From contig WPIO01000059.1 of NCBI GenBank assembly GCA_009760855.2, positions 403,501 to 463,500 on the forward strand: a stretch of DNA of 60,000 bases, read 5' to 3'. Numbering within the stretch: the stretch's first letter is position 1; each line of letters starts with the position of its first letter. Below, one piece after another: positions 10,446 to 21,790 of this stretch. The notes beneath the pieces are model-generated. The model searched no databases, was not told where the DNA came from, and saw nothing but the letters and a program-made list of their open reading frames with translations. The position numbers and the translations under genes are program-made. Source of the DNA: Cristatella mucedo (Eukaryota > Bryozoa > Phylactolaemata > Cristatellidae).

Positions 10446-12115
10446 TTTGGCGACACCTTAAGTGATCTGGTACCAGAAACTACTATGGCCTCTGAAAATC
10501 CCATCCAATTTTAAGTCGCTTGGCCTCCAATCACCACTACTACCACCACTGCCGGTGTCATCACAATTACTACTAACACTACTACTACCAACACTACTAC
10601 AACTGCTACTGCTGCTGTAGCAACCGCTGGCTGTGAGGCCAATCCCTCTCGAGGTCAGTCCTGCCGAACCTACATCCAACTGGTTTTGGCAGACAAAGGA
10701 CACTCCCCTCTTCTCTGCCTGACGTTCGGCCTGATCGGACCTTGTCTCTTTTTCACTCACTCGCTCTCTCTCTCTCTCTCTCTCTCTCGTGCGCTGGCAG
10801 AATAAAGTCATAACCTAAGCATGTGTTAACTATCGCGAATACACAACGCCAGCACTACTACTAATAACTTTTCTACAAATAAATTCGTTTGCCAAAGTAC
10901 TTGTACACAACCCTCTGTATCCCATTTCTACTGGACTGTGCTACTTTAGTATTTTCTCCACTTCATGGTAATATTGACGTACTACCGGTGAGCCGTAATG
11001 GCACACTAGGTAAGGCGGTTGCTTTCACGACCTCGGTCCCGAGGTCGTGGGTTCGATTACTGCGGTGGGTGATCCTTTATCGCCACTGCAAGCGGCGGTG
11101 ATAGCCGTAAAGGCTCTTCTGTCGCTATACAAAAAGAGGCTGTTAAATCATCAAGGATTTATTTATTTATTTCATTTATTTACTATGCAAAGACGGCTAG
11201 ATCTTTCCACTCTCTGGAAATAGCTATTACAGCACCTCAAAAATGAAGTGACTTTGAAACAACGCACGATTCGTGCATTCGGAAAAACTACTGCACATGA
11301 CTTGGCTGAAACAAGTAAAGGGATCGATCCAGACCGATCAGGGTCAAACCGATTCTGAGATCGGATGCCCGGCTGCTGCTTCTTCCTCAGGATCAGCGGA
11401 TCATCCGGGCATCTTGACTCTGCGGGATACCGTTAGTTGAGCCACTCATCGAGAAACCGCATTTGCACCCCGAAGCTCTTGCCGAAGCTGCCACCTATCC
11501 TACTGGCAACAAGACAACAAGAACATGAGTTAGCCCACAGTGACGGAAGTCAAGCTTGTTTATGGATCTAAATGCCACGATCCAGAAGCATCTACTTTAA
11601 GGTTGAAGTTGACCAACTAGACTACCGTACACCCTGACAATTGTGACACTCCTGCCACATGGCGTTCGCATGACTAGCCCGATGTGAAATTACTGACCAA
11701 TCAAATACTACCAGGAGCCGTACTTGCTAATTCGAGCGGACAAATACAGATACACGCGTACAGGGTAGGCTCGGCTCGTCAGATCTGTTGCCCCACGTTG
11801 ATGCGGAATTACAGTAAGGCAGCTACCTAGTGCTGGAAGTTCGAACCAGAAATTCTGCAAGCACGAACTGGTCGGATGATTCTGCGAAATCGCTGGCACC
11901 CCCCCCCCCGATACCGGAAGAACAACCTTCGGTTCTGGGAAACTAAGTTTTGCCTTATAAGCGAAAGAGCAAAAGTCAAAGTGAGAAATTGAGAAAAGCA
12001 GCCGCGCGTACGTAGAGCAGAAATTAGTTGTTCGATCCTTCGCATATGAACGACAGTGAGACGTAACGAGGGAGAATAAGATGACTTAGAATGTGAACTA
12101 TACCGCGAATATTAC
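10446..12115. other. intron 1 of copy A, upstream half
   Basis: Shared with 35,460-36,331 in unit B, which is shorter. It contains CAC/TAC-rich sequence (10,520-10,620), a short CT run (10,757-10,788), a tRNA-derived SINE (10,988-11,190) absent from unit B, and otherwise unrecognised sequence. Confidence 0.6.
10988..11190 (+). mobile_element. tRNA-derived SINE
   Basis: tRNA-like head with an A-box-like TGGCACACTAGGTAAGG and a B box GGGTTCGATTAC at 11,049-11,060, followed by a TTTA-repeat tail (about 11,157-11,185). The body has no clean cloverleaf, and a related sequence lies on the minus strand at 21,655-21,790, so this is a SINE rather than a working tRNA gene. Confidence 0.65.
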
Positions 12116-12395
12116 CCGGAAGTCATTGAGCCATGCGCTTGTATGCTGCTGGGCGCCGCCGGCAATCTCTGCATTAGAGATGAGGATGTCACTCAGAGTA
12201 AATCGCTGCACCTTGTAGCTGAAACGACCCTTCAGAAGCCAAAGACCGAGCGGTCGCTCCTTGCGTATCACCAGACGATAGATAACAACTTCGGATGAAT
12301 CCCTCAGACCGCTGCAAGGAACGTAATCGCGATCGCCTAGCCGACTTTGTACTTCCTCTGACACTACCTTAATTAGACACCGGCGACATTCTCAT
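12116..12395 (-). pseudogene. gasdermin copy A exon 1 (N-terminus), start frameshifted
   Basis: On the minus strand this exon encodes the first part of the pore domain: DYVPCSGLRDSSEV, then LVIRK, then RFTLSDILI. This follows the gasdermin N-terminus pattern (D-L-I-P-V-x-x-L-x-D-S, then LV-x-K, then T-L-x-D-I-L). The donor is TTCCGG|GTAAT, with the exon ending at 12,116 in phase 0. Compared with copy B, two bases are missing a few codons after the ATG at 12,395, and the original frame then meets TAA. Past the deletion the frame is open but has no ATG. Compared with B, the exon has extra codons between LVIRK and the TLSDIL motif. Confidence 0.82.
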
Positions 12396-12466
12396 CAGGC
12401 CGAGGCCCGGCCGCTTCGGTGGGATGGCGTCGAGCTCTGGTCGGCGGGTGCGTCGAGCTGGGGATG
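12389..12466 (-). promoter_or_regulatory. conserved start-codon and 5' leader block of copy A
   Basis: 78 bp identical to 36,571-36,648 upstream of copy B, spanning the ATG and GC-rich leader (GGCCGAGGCCCGGCCGCTTC). Exon 1 beside it and the sequence beyond it differ between A and B at many positions. Role in transcription or translation is inferred from position and conservation only. Lower similarity continues to about 12,720. Confidence 0.5.
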
Positions 12467-13231
12467 GGGGAAAATCCCTGTCGTTTGACCCTTCATAATT
12501 CATACCTCGCGGGGTCGTATCCCTTTCCGCCTCCATAGTTATCTCCACTCAAGGGGCGAGCTTGAGGTTATACTAACCGCTAGAGCCACGTAGCGAAACG
12601 GGGCAGTAGAAAGATTTTAATAATACTGGGTCTGGGTGTGGACACACCAGCGTAATATACAGATCCGCTCGCTAATTCCTTCAATTCCTGCGCCAAACTA
12701 GTGGGCATGCTAAATCTGTCCAGCTTCTGTACCCCAGAGTGGGCGGAGCCACTGACATTCGACGTGTCGGACGTATGGACATCGGATGTGTGGACGTCGC
12801 CTTGCCCATAAGGGTATAGAGTATATTAGAGTATATATAGAGATTATTCACGGTGCATGTTACCACTAACCATACGGTCATACTTTCTTTACTGCACAAG
12901 TAAAATGCCTAGAAAGAGATTAAGTTCGCTGAGAGTGCTTTAGAAACGTGCTGTTATTGTTAGGGGGTAATTCGAGAAAATACTTATAAAGTTGGTCTGT
13001 CAATCGAATATTTTTTAACGTACCATTCGAAAGACAAATATGTTAGAAATAGAATCGCAAGTTCTGACGGCTTCCAAGTGAATGAAAAAATGATTATGCA
13101 AACCGTATCTAACCGGATGTGAATCGGAAGCAACATAACAACAAAGAACAAATTTACGATCTATGCATCGTACGTGATTTGTATCTTAACTTGTTGAACC
13201 TTGGTAGATCGAGGTACATATGCATGAAGCT

Positions 13232-13385
13232 TGCCGATCTGGTTTGGTCCAGCGGTTAAGGTGCTCGCCCCGACCAAGGTCTGGCTGAGGTCGTGGGATC
13301 GAGACCCGAGTCATGTGTGAAGCGCCTGAATAAAGATTAAGTTCTCTTGGGGCGCTATACAAATGAATTTTATTTATTTATTTAA
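13232..13385 (+). mobile_element. tRNA-derived SINE with LINE-like 3' hairpin
   Basis: A-box-like TGGTCCAGCGGTTAAGG, B box GGGATCGAGACCC (13,295-13,307), then GCGCCTGAATAAAGATTAAG and TTGGGGCGCTATAC and a TTTA tail. The 3' part imitates the LINE-alpha hairpin. Second copy at 40,983-41,137. Confidence 0.75.
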
Positions 13386-13419
13386 GTTTGTTGTGGTGAA
13401 CGTTTGTGACTTTTGAGTA

Positions 13420-13700
13420 CCCTGTAATGTTGTGTAATGTAATGTAATGTATCTCTGTCTGTAACACCATAAAGTCATAAAGACCACGTGGGTGTTACGC
13501 AGGAGAGTTTTGTATAGCCCACTCACAGCCTGAGCAGCTTTCGGTACGCATTCGGTAACCAACAGACTTCGTCTCATGCAACAAAGAGAAAGTGGGAAGC
13601 AAAGCAGAGTCAGGAGAGCAGTTGAGGTAGTGAGTAGCATAGAAGTAGCAGCACAGCACCCCTGAAAAAGATGTGCCATAGTCGGCAGTAGGAGAGTAGT
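13420..13700 (-). mobile_element. LINE-beta 3' fragment, insertion with empty site at 41,177
   Basis: Antisense tail (TGTAATGTAATGTATCTCTG), then the 3' coding end. The paralogous block reads ACCCTGTA-C-AATTCATAAC without it, so the fragment inserted after that duplication. Confidence 0.8.
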
Positions 13701-14089
13701 TGTCGTTGCGTAAGAAAATTCATAACTAGGTGAATACTTCACATATCAGAGTGAAAATTTGAAATGGAATTGATCTGTGCTGTACATGCTGACGCTAGAA
13801 CTATTTCTTATTTATAGGTCCGACAGGTTTAGTTGTGCATCTCATGAAACGTCCTAGAGCCAAATTTTCTGCAATCATGGACATGTATAGCAAAACCTGT
13901 CAAATCGGAATTTGTCGGAATGGCTGTTTTGCTGTGATTCCATATTCTCTTACTGTCCAATTATTATAGTTATATTTATATTTATTATATCCTCGTATTC
14001 TAGGTCAACTCACTAGGAGTGGGTTTCAAATCCATAGGACATGTCACGACTTGCTTTTCTCTCTATTTATCTCTATTCATCTCCCCCTA

Positions 14090-14210
14090 TATGTCTCCCT
14101 TTCTCTCTCACACACCACACACTACTTCTCTTTCTCTTCCCCTCTCTCCTTTTCTGTCTCTCTCTCTTCTTTCTGCTTGTCTGTCTGTTTGTCTGTCTGT
14201 CTGTCTGCCA

Positions 14211-14282
<72 letters not shown>

Positions 14283-14442
14283 ATCTCCCTCTCCCTCCCT
14301 CTCTCTCTCTATCCCTACCTCTCTCTCTCTCTCCCTACCTCTCTCTCTCTCTCCCTCTTTCTCTCTCTCTCTCCCTCTTTCTCTCTCTCTCTCTCTCCAT
14401 CTCTCCCTCCCTCCCTCCGCCCTCTCTCTCTCTCAGCGAATC
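14090..14442. repeat. CT-rich microsatellite tract
   Basis: Nearly pure pyrimidine tract with a (CT)n core at about 14,205-14,275 and interrupted CTCC/CTTT units after it. It is polypurine on the other strand. Confidence 0.95.
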
Positions 14443-14885
14443 AATCACAGCCTTCCCATCTGTAAGTAATAGCGCGAAGCTTGAGCAGCCGCAAACTTGT
14501 AAGCGAGTAATTTATCGGAGTCGTCTGTCGTATCAGCAAGTCACTCGTCTGTCGCATCAGTCGTCTGTCATATCAGTAGTATGCAAGGAATTATTCATGC
14601 TCTTTCCAAGGTTTCTAGCGCGTCCAGTGTGACATTCAGCGATCACTGTCGTAGCTTTTTGGCGTGTTCCGAACTTCCGGTCTATACACATTGCATACGT
14701 TTTGCCGCCACCCGTGCTGTTGAGGGTCACGAGGGCCCAACAGTGTTGCCGACATTCGCACTTGCATGGCAGCGAACTTTCTCAGATGGAAATTTGTTGA
14801 TGCCAACTAACTAGTTATGCTAAGACCTAGTGTTTAAAGAATTTCCAAAATCGGCAATTCGAAGATCTAATCCTCAAAATGAACC
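14443..14885. other. no feature recognised
   Basis: Contains short repeats of CATCAGTCGTCTGTC type at 14,510-14,580. The open frame at 14,581-14,814 shows no recognisable domain. Confidence 0.4.
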
Positions 14886-14889
14886 CGGT

Positions 14890-15165
14890 GAATATAATAA
14901 TCATGATAATAATAATAATAATAATGTACTAAAAAGCGCCCTCGGAGAACTCAATCTCTCTAGGCGCTTTACATTTGCTGCAAAGGGATCGCGCTCGATA
15001 AGCAACATGAATAGCATGGTTAGGGGTGACATGTACAGGGTCAGCGTGCAAGTGTGGTTAGTGGCAGCATGCAAAGTGTCAGCACGCATAAGCACACGAA
15101 GGACGAATCACAGGAGCCCGCTAACTGCTGTCCTAAGTAGGTGCGTTTTAAAGTTATAATAAAAA
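14890..15165 (-). mobile_element. LINE-alpha 3' end fragment
   Basis: ATAATAATAATAATAATAATG, GCGCCCTCGGAGAACTCAAT, TAGGCGCTTTACATTTGC and 3' UTR to GCTGTCCTAAGTAGGTGCG, all in reverse orientation. Confidence 0.8.
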
Positions 15166-16260
15166 TAATAATCTTTCGGAGCAAATATTTTGCAAATGCA
15201 GTCTGCATTTCACTACGTGACCTTATCAGCTCGCAATAAAATCCATCTACATTAATGTAAGTAAATTATCAGAAATTCTAGGCTGCTGCATAAAGAGTCA
15301 GAGTGATCCATAAATTTGTGAATGCGTCAGCACTTTTGTAGCTTGTGGTTTGACGCTCTCCTCAGTGGCAGGTACGCTGGACCACGCAGAACACCGATGC
15401 GGGCTCAGCCGGGTTAATTCACGCGGACTCCGAAGCGGGCCGGTATGCGACTGCTCTACCCGGCGTCCTCGACGTTACTCTCCGGGCCGTTGACGCCCGT
15501 TACTTGAATATCACTGCCATAAATCACAACAGCCCGTTAACCAACGACAGTCATAATCTCTGCTGGCCCAAACATCACTCTAAGCCCTAATCGGTCGCTG
15601 GAGGAATACCTGTGAGCGTAGAATCGCCACCTTTGTGGGCGCAGAATCGCCACCTTTGTGGGCGTAGTATCGCCACCATGTTGCCCCGCCCTAGCCTGTC
15701 AGGGCAGGAGTGCATAACGCCTCTGAGGCCGGGTCCCCACCGCTGATTGGTTGGAGGCATGCGTGAAAGGCCACCCAGTGACGCGGTGCTTTCGCTGGTC
15801 TCTCATTCAGCTCCCGCAGTCATGGGTGGACGAGTCGTCCGTCTCCGGCTCGCGGACGTGTAATGCTCGCGAAGAGAAGAGCCTTGCGAATTTGATTACA
15901 TCTTGTAGAGAGGTCAGCGACTTCGTTTGCTACCGGTGCTTACTGCACCGCATACACACTCGTCAACCTGCCGAGCGCTAAGCTGAAGACGACCCCTACA
16001 CAACAACGCAAGAAGTACTATTGACCCCTGAACCACTAACATGTCAAAATAGCCACATAACCTACGTATTTCAGGTTTCGCGGCATGCGCAATACGTGGC
16101 CCACGGTTCGTGCCGAAAGCCAGGCCAGCCAACCTCTCTACATAAACCAAGTATAACACAGCTGCAATTTCGCCAATTTGCGTGGAAGCGTTTTTACACC
16201 ACTTTATACAACACCGCTTTCCATATTTACCCAGTTAGAGCTGAAATATGTTTCTCTATC
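15166..16260. other. no gene recognised; GC-rich segment
   Basis: 15,360-15,860 is GC-rich and includes a three-copy 23-bp repeat. The open frames here (for example 15,751-15,981) show no domain and no paralog in the window. Confidence 0.4.
15616..15678 (+). repeat. 23-bp tandem repeat, about 2.7 copies
   Basis: Core AATCGCCACCTTTGTGGGCG repeats at 15,621, 15,644 and 15,667 with one or two changes per unit. Confidence 0.9.
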
Positions 16261-16261
16261 A

Positions 16262-17050
16262 TTTGAAATTAAAACCGCACTTGTGCAAAGCTTTTTTCGG
16301 AAATGGCTGCCGTCTGGCCGTTCAATTATATGAGGCTATATGCCATCTGTGCCCGGCCGTCGGAGGCCACGGCTTCAGAGCACGCTAGCTCAATCGCATG
16401 AAATTTGAGAATTGAACCTGGAACACTATTTTCTATCATGTAAGGTACAAGCCACAGTTACAGCAAGCATTTTGCGAAAATGGCAGCTGTTTCGCAGCTC
16501 AATTGCTAAGAGCTACAATGTTTGCTGGGCCCCTGAAGGCCGTATTTCGAGAACGCGCTAGCGAAATCGCCTGGGTTGTATTTGTGGGGAGCATTTGCGC
16601 ACTGCTAAGACAACTCAGACAGATGCCGTTTTTACGGAACGAGGAACCAGGCCGTAGCGGCACCACCCTAGCTCATGTGCGTCTATCTGCAAAAATGGGT
16701 TCGCTGTTCACGGCCAGGAAAGAGCAGTGGCTGGGCAAGTCAGGCGGACCCGGCAGCCTAAAATCTAGTAGTAAACGAGGAACGCCGATGTATGCATTTT
16801 GGAATTAAAACAACAGTTGAGCGATGCCTTTTTTGGAAATACAAGCTGTGTTACAGTTCGACTGTTTTGGGCATCCATTTGGGCCATGCTATCGGTGGCC
16901 GTAGCGCGAGAACGCGAGAGCGCAATAGAGCGAAATTGAGTGGGTACACTTTGCGCATTTGTCTGTGTAATTTGGAATGAAAACCGTTGTTTCGCAAAGC
17001 ATTTTGTAAAAAATGGTATTTCTAGTTGAAATGGCAGCTGTATCGCAGCT
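16262..17050. repeat. degenerate tandem repeat, period about 177 bp, five units
   Basis: Similar units begin near 16,265, 16,447, 16,625, 16,802 and 16,974. Shared pieces are GGAATTAAAACCG, GCAAAGC-TTTT-GGAAATGGC, CAGCTGTxTCGCAGCT and GCGAGAACGCG. The units have diverged strongly; the open frames across them are not convincing genes. Confidence 0.65.
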
Positions 17051-17054
17051 TGTC

Positions 17055-17200
17055 GTCCACTGGGCCCTAATAGCCCAGGATGTAAGGTGCTCGCTCTTTA
17101 CTGCCGAGGACGTGGGTTCGAATCCTGCTTAACCGCTTAGGTTCTTCTTCCGCTAAACAATGAGGCTGTTAGATTAGCTTATATTTTATTTATTAGTGAA
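17055..17200 (+). mobile_element. tRNA-derived SINE
   Basis: Head TAGCCCAGGATGTAAGGTGC and B box GGGTTCGAATCC (about 17,113-17,124), then a TTTATT tail. Related to the minus-strand SINE at 53,150-53,235. Confidence 0.65.
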
Positions 17201-17225
17201 TGTGATATACACCCTTAATAGTACA

Positions 17226-18885
17226 TGGCATAATTATCGCCAATAATCTAGAACTGTTTTCTTTGACCAAGACCTTGCTGAGACTGACTTACTTGCCGAC
17301 CATAACTGATGCTTCCCTGACAATTATCTCCTTCCGTACCCATGGATCAACCAGAACCGGCGGTGGTGCCGCCGTTGTGGCACGTTTCTCTCTCGATTTC
17401 AAGCCATTGGTACTTGAAGCGGACTTTTGAATCTCTTGTTTTGAGTCCCTCTGACCATAATCTGTCAATGGTGGCAGTAACCTATCGTCCCAAGTACCAA
17501 GTCCTCCTTTATCTCAGATTTCTCTGATTTAATTTCGATTCAATGTGCAATCAATCGATCTTTCCTCGCTATGCGTGATTTTAACATTCTTTTTGACAAC
17601 TTAACTAATGCCTAAAGTAGTGAATTTAATGCACCGACTGACTTATTGTCTCTTGCGGCTCATGTGCGTGACCCCAATCACAACAAGAGGTACTCACTTG
17701 CAATCACCGCCATATTAATGTACCCAAACGAAGTTAAGTGTCCTGTGTTGGCTGTATTGTGACACGACCAGCTATAGGTTACCAGCTAGGCTAAGCTTGA
17801 CCTTTGGATTGAGTCCGGATGAGCGATGACGCCTCTTAATCTAGACCGTCCGGTACCGGGAATTCATCAGCCAAGCCATGGAATTCGCATCCAGGTCGCT
17901 CAAATATACACATCCCGAAGGATGGATATCAGGCGTTCCTTGACTATGCCGCCAACCACAAATGGCAACCAGGACCCGCAACCGGACCGAGACTGGAGTT
18001 AAGCACAGTCGCTGCTATAGTTTGTATGTACCGCTTTAACCTATAGCATGTAGCCTTAGCATATAGCACCTTAGCCTCCCCTTCCGTATCCAAGAGCAAT
18101 CGGCGTAGCCGGGACAGGGTTGGTTGAGCAGGAAGTAGCCTTGGTTACATTATTACCAAATTCTGCTCATCTGACCACATGCAGATGTATTTCAGTTTAA
18201 ATTGTGTGCCATCCTCAGCATCCAAAACCATATGTGAATTACGAAACGTAAAGAGCCTTGACGTTGATGCTGTTCGAGCAAAATTATCTTTTTCGTCCCT
18301 GGTTCTCAATCTCTCTTCCGACTTGTCATCATTGGTTGAATGCTACAAGATTATACCAGCTGACATTTTCGACGAGTTTTCTCCGCTGACTATGTACACT
18401 GTGCCCCTCGCCGAGACGGACTATGGTCTACCGGAGCCATTAAACTAGCCAGGTCCATCTAAGCGAAAGCTTAAGAAAGCTTACACAAAATCAGGACTGA
18501 CTGTCCATCGTCTAGCCCACGAAGACAACTGTAGATCGTACCGATCGATCATAGAAAAAGATAAGTCTAGATTCTATACAAGTATTTTTGAATCACAAAT
18601 GTAAAATCTAGAATAAATGATTAGTCATCTTAGTTTAGCTTCTGACCTAGAGATTCATGTGGCGATTTAGATGAACGTGTCTTTCGCTTCTTTGTGAGCA
18701 GGATAAACAATTTCAGAAAGTCCGTCCCTAAGGTAGCAGTATCCCCTCTGGACTACTCTCCCTCAATGGCAACCCCACAAGACTCATCTTCGTCAATCTC
18801 GTGCTTAACTTCAATGTCTGTTTTCAAAGCTGCCGAAAGCAACCCGATTCAGAAATGAATCTCCCTTTTCAAAGAAGATGACTAC
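17226..18885 (+). mobile_element. LINE-alpha copy with endonuclease remnants, interrupted
   Basis: This is the only copy in the window that shows part of the apurinic-type endonuclease. Decayed frames read GGGAAVVARFSLDFKPL, LVLSPSDHNLSMV and later DFNILFDNLTNA. At 18,179-18,448 a frame matches the pre-RT linker of the copy at 37.5 kb (VKSLDVDAVRAK, DLSSLVECYK, LDEF/FDEFSPLT). About 300 bp at 17,760-18,060 is foreign to the element. Many stops; dead. Confidence 0.7.
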
Positions 18886-18892
18886 TGGATAA

Positions 18893-20560
18893 TAATAATA
18901 ATACATTTGCATAGCGCACTTAGAGAACTGAATCTCTTTCTAGGCACTTTACAGCTGCACAGAAAGCATTACCAAACGTTTGGTGGTAACATCTTCAGGC
19001 AGCAGGCGTAGCATGAGCAGGTACATGTAGAGGAAGAGAGATTTACAAAGTCCTACCCAATTCTTTAATAAAAATGTTTTACTTTTTAATTAACGTGTGT
19101 CAATATATTAAGCTTCTTTTTAAATGTCACTATATCAGGGGAAGTTGTGACGTGCATCGGTAGTGAGTTACATACTTTAAAGTTATAGGAACCAAAGGTA
19201 CGGTCTCCAACGGTTTTGAGGTTTATACAAGGTACGGCTAAACGATTCGAGTCAGAACAGTGGGCCCTCTGAATAGACTACTTCCCTTCTAGACCTTGTT
19301 TCCACTGTCCTAGTTCTACGATGCATAGATCTTATTCAGCCAAGCATAATAAATATGTCCTCAGTCTCAGTTCTTGTCCCCGAACCATTCAAGAAGGCTG
19401 TAATTAGGCAACTAATTAGAAAGCAACTTTAGACTAAGACAGCGTGAGCCACCTTTTCCCGGTTTCTCTACTACCGTAACTATCTAAAATATGGGAGAGA
19501 GTTATGGCAGACCAGCCGATCTCTTATACTAAAACTTCAAACCCATGAAGTAAGTTCTATTCTGTCTGGCTTTAGAGGTAATCACTCCAAAGGGTCAGTA
19601 TTACTAACGACAATATTAGCAATGCAGACATAGGTAAAGTCTCAGCCTTTGCTTAATCTTCAAGCAGCGTTTGATACTAATGATCTAAGAGTCCTGATTG
19701 AGCGCTGCGCTTGTGCATCAATGGCAATGCACTGCAATGGTTCAGATCCTTTCTCAATAGGAGACTATAGAGTGGTAATGTGACTGGAAAGAGGTCATCT
19801 GAGGAACCGCTCATGAATCCTCTCTCCGTATCCGTAATCTCCGTCCGTAACTCCACGAAGCCAAACAGACGATGTAGTTGTGACACAGGAGAGTTTGTAT
19901 GAGCACTCAAAGCCTAAGCGGCTTTCGGTACGCATTCGGAAACCAACAGACTTCATTTCACGCAATGAAGTCAATGTAAAAGCCTAGCTGAGTTGGAGAG
20001 CAGTTTAGGTAGCGAGTAGCATAGAACTAGCAGCCAGGACGGCTGGAAAGGACGCCATTGTGGGCAGCCGTTGAGTAGATTACGGTGGGTAAGAATTGTG
20101 GAAGTGAGTTCCACAGTCTAGGACCTGCAGAGACAAAGCTCCTGTCGCCAACAGTCTTTAAGCTGGAGAAGTGAACAGCTAATGTATTGTCCATAGAAGA
20201 CCTGGGGGCACGGAGAGGCTGAAACTGGTACTACAATTCAGCTCGGTATGAAGAAGCCAAGCTGCGGGCGGGCCTCGTGCGTCAGAGTAAGAACTTAGCT
20301 CTGTATCTGTTGATCAACGGGCAGCCATCCAATCTCTTTCAGGAAAGGAGACACGTAGCCAAAACTTACGGATTTTTAGACTAGCCTTGCAGCAAGAATT
20401 CACCACCAGTTGAGTGGCTGAGTGGCCTTATTTTTTTAAAGCCCAGCCGAAAGAAAATTGCAATAATGTAGCCCAGACAGTACCGAGGAGTTGGTTATAT
20501 TTCTTGCAAAAAGGAAAGAACCAATGAAACTTTGTAAGTACAATTTTCGAGGATTGCCAT
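18893..20560. mobile_element. mosaic of LINE fragments (block repeated at 41,430-42,830)
   Basis: 18,893-19,270 is a minus-strand LINE tail. 19,270-19,860 is a decayed plus-strand LINE-alpha RT region (AACCATTCAAGAAGGCTGTA, AGGTAATCACTCCA, TTCAGATCC). 19,860-20,400 is minus-strand LINE-beta 3' coding sequence (TTCGGTACGCATTCGG, GTGAGTTCCACAGTCTAGGA). From 19,190 on it is shared with 41,430-42,830. Confidence 0.65.
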
Positions 20561-21030
20561 TGTATTGTCATGAGAATTCAAAAAAAGAGCACAGGATTTC
20601 TTTCGCTTTGCTGTGAAATGCCTCTGCGGCCTGCTGTATTGGCCCGGGCCCTCTGCAATCTATGTCAGCGGACTTCGTGAGAACGTGTGAGTGGAATGAC
20701 ATGAAATTGTGCAGGTACACTTGAATTGCTGCGTAGGTTTGTATTCTAAATTTTTTGGAGCACTGTTTTGCTCGCCCTCTGCCCTTCGCTTGCCCCATCC
20801 AGCTGCACCTGCCAACGCCGAATATCTTTGCTATAGGCTGCTTGATCAGGTCTTTAAATACCCATTTTTATGGCCTCCTGATGACGGCCAATTCTCGTTA
20901 ACGCATATTTGAACGGAACCATTCGAAGTCCTGCCAGTTAATTGTAGTTTTTATTCTTTTCATTATAGTTAGCATATCTAAAATAAGGTCACTGCCAGTA
21001 GTACAAAGCTTCCTAAATATAGAGTATAAT
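20561..21030. other. nothing recognised
   Basis: No domain, repeat or paralog seen in the window. Confidence 0.4.
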
Positions 21031-21031
21031 G

Positions 21032-21155
21032 GATTTGATAGCGCTCCTACGAAAACTTAATCTCTATTGTGGCGCTTCGCATATGCCACCGGGCTCGAGC
21101 TCACTACCTCGGTCAGAGGGAGCACCTTAACCACTGGGTAAAACCAGCGACAGCT
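21032..21155 (-). mobile_element. tRNA-derived SINE
   Basis: Minus-strand element with LINE-like hairpin tail (GCGCTCCTACGAAAACTTAA, TTGTGGCGCT) and tRNA-like head (GAGCACCTTAACCACTGGGT on the plus strand). Related to 13,232-13,385. Confidence 0.6.
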
Positions 21156-21654
21156 TGATCGCTGACCTTGAACTGAAGACGTGCTTATAAAACAGCCGGA
21201 CTAGTGAGCAGCGAGAGATATATAATTAAGTGTGCCCCCCCCCCGAGATTATTTTACGACTTACAAAATTGGCCTGTATTTAACGTGTGACCGAGGTCGC
21301 TCCCTTGGAGCAACAGGCGGCACTGTGAGCTGCTGGAGATTTTGAACTGAGTCTGTCGGATGTCACCGGCCGTATCAATCATAATGTACAGGCAATTCTT
21401 TGCGATTTCAATAATTTTGTGTTGCCGTTAGCACTGATTGCGGGATTTCGAGAGTGGTGTCGTTTCCGCTGGGGAGTTTCAGATCTCTGCACATTGCTTA
21501 CAGTGCCTGGCTAGCCCAACTAGATAGGACCAAAAGTACTTGACTATAGGAACTAAATGCACCGTCTCCAAAAGATCTCGGTTAATTAGAGGCACGAGGT
21601 ATTCGGCTTGTTAGATGCGACATAGGGCGACAGAACGGGAGCCTTAACGGCTAT
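21156..21654. other. nothing recognised
   Basis: Contains a short C run (21,234-21,244) but no gene or repeat I can name. Confidence 0.4.
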
Positions 21655-21790
21655 CAGCACCACTTGCAGCTACAATATAGGATCGCATGCCCACGATTCG
21701 ATCACTCGACCTCGGGACCGAGATCGTGAAGATTTCAACCAGCTTTCCTAGTGTGCCATCACGGCTCACCAACGTGGCAGTTGCGATGAC
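21655..21790 (-). mobile_element. tRNA-derived SINE head
   Basis: Reverse complement of the 10,988 SINE: GAGCCGTGATGGCACACTAG, then CTCGGTCCCGAGGTCGAGTG and an altered B box (GATCGAATC). Confidence 0.6.

Larger units (their letters stand above)
12840..13990. repeat. duplicated block (copy at 40,590-41,430)
   Basis: Long match to 40,590-41,430: CAGTGCATGTTACCACTAACC, GTTGGTCTG-CAATCGAATATTTT, a SINE, then CATAACTAGGTGAATACTTC and GAATGGCTGTTTCGCTG type sequence. It begins with an old LINE-alpha tail (12,845-12,960). This copy alone holds a LINE-beta insertion at 13,420-13,700. Confidence 0.75.

Noticed and set aside
11041-11100. Functional tRNA gene
   Set aside because: B-box sequence is present, but I see no clean acceptor stem or anticodon arm. 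The element has a TTTA tail and relatives elsewhere, so it is a SINE. The same applies at 13.3, 17.1, 41.0 and 53.2 kb.
15751-15981. Small plus-strand frame in the GC-rich segment
   Set aside because: No domain, no paralog and no splice or start context that supports a gene.
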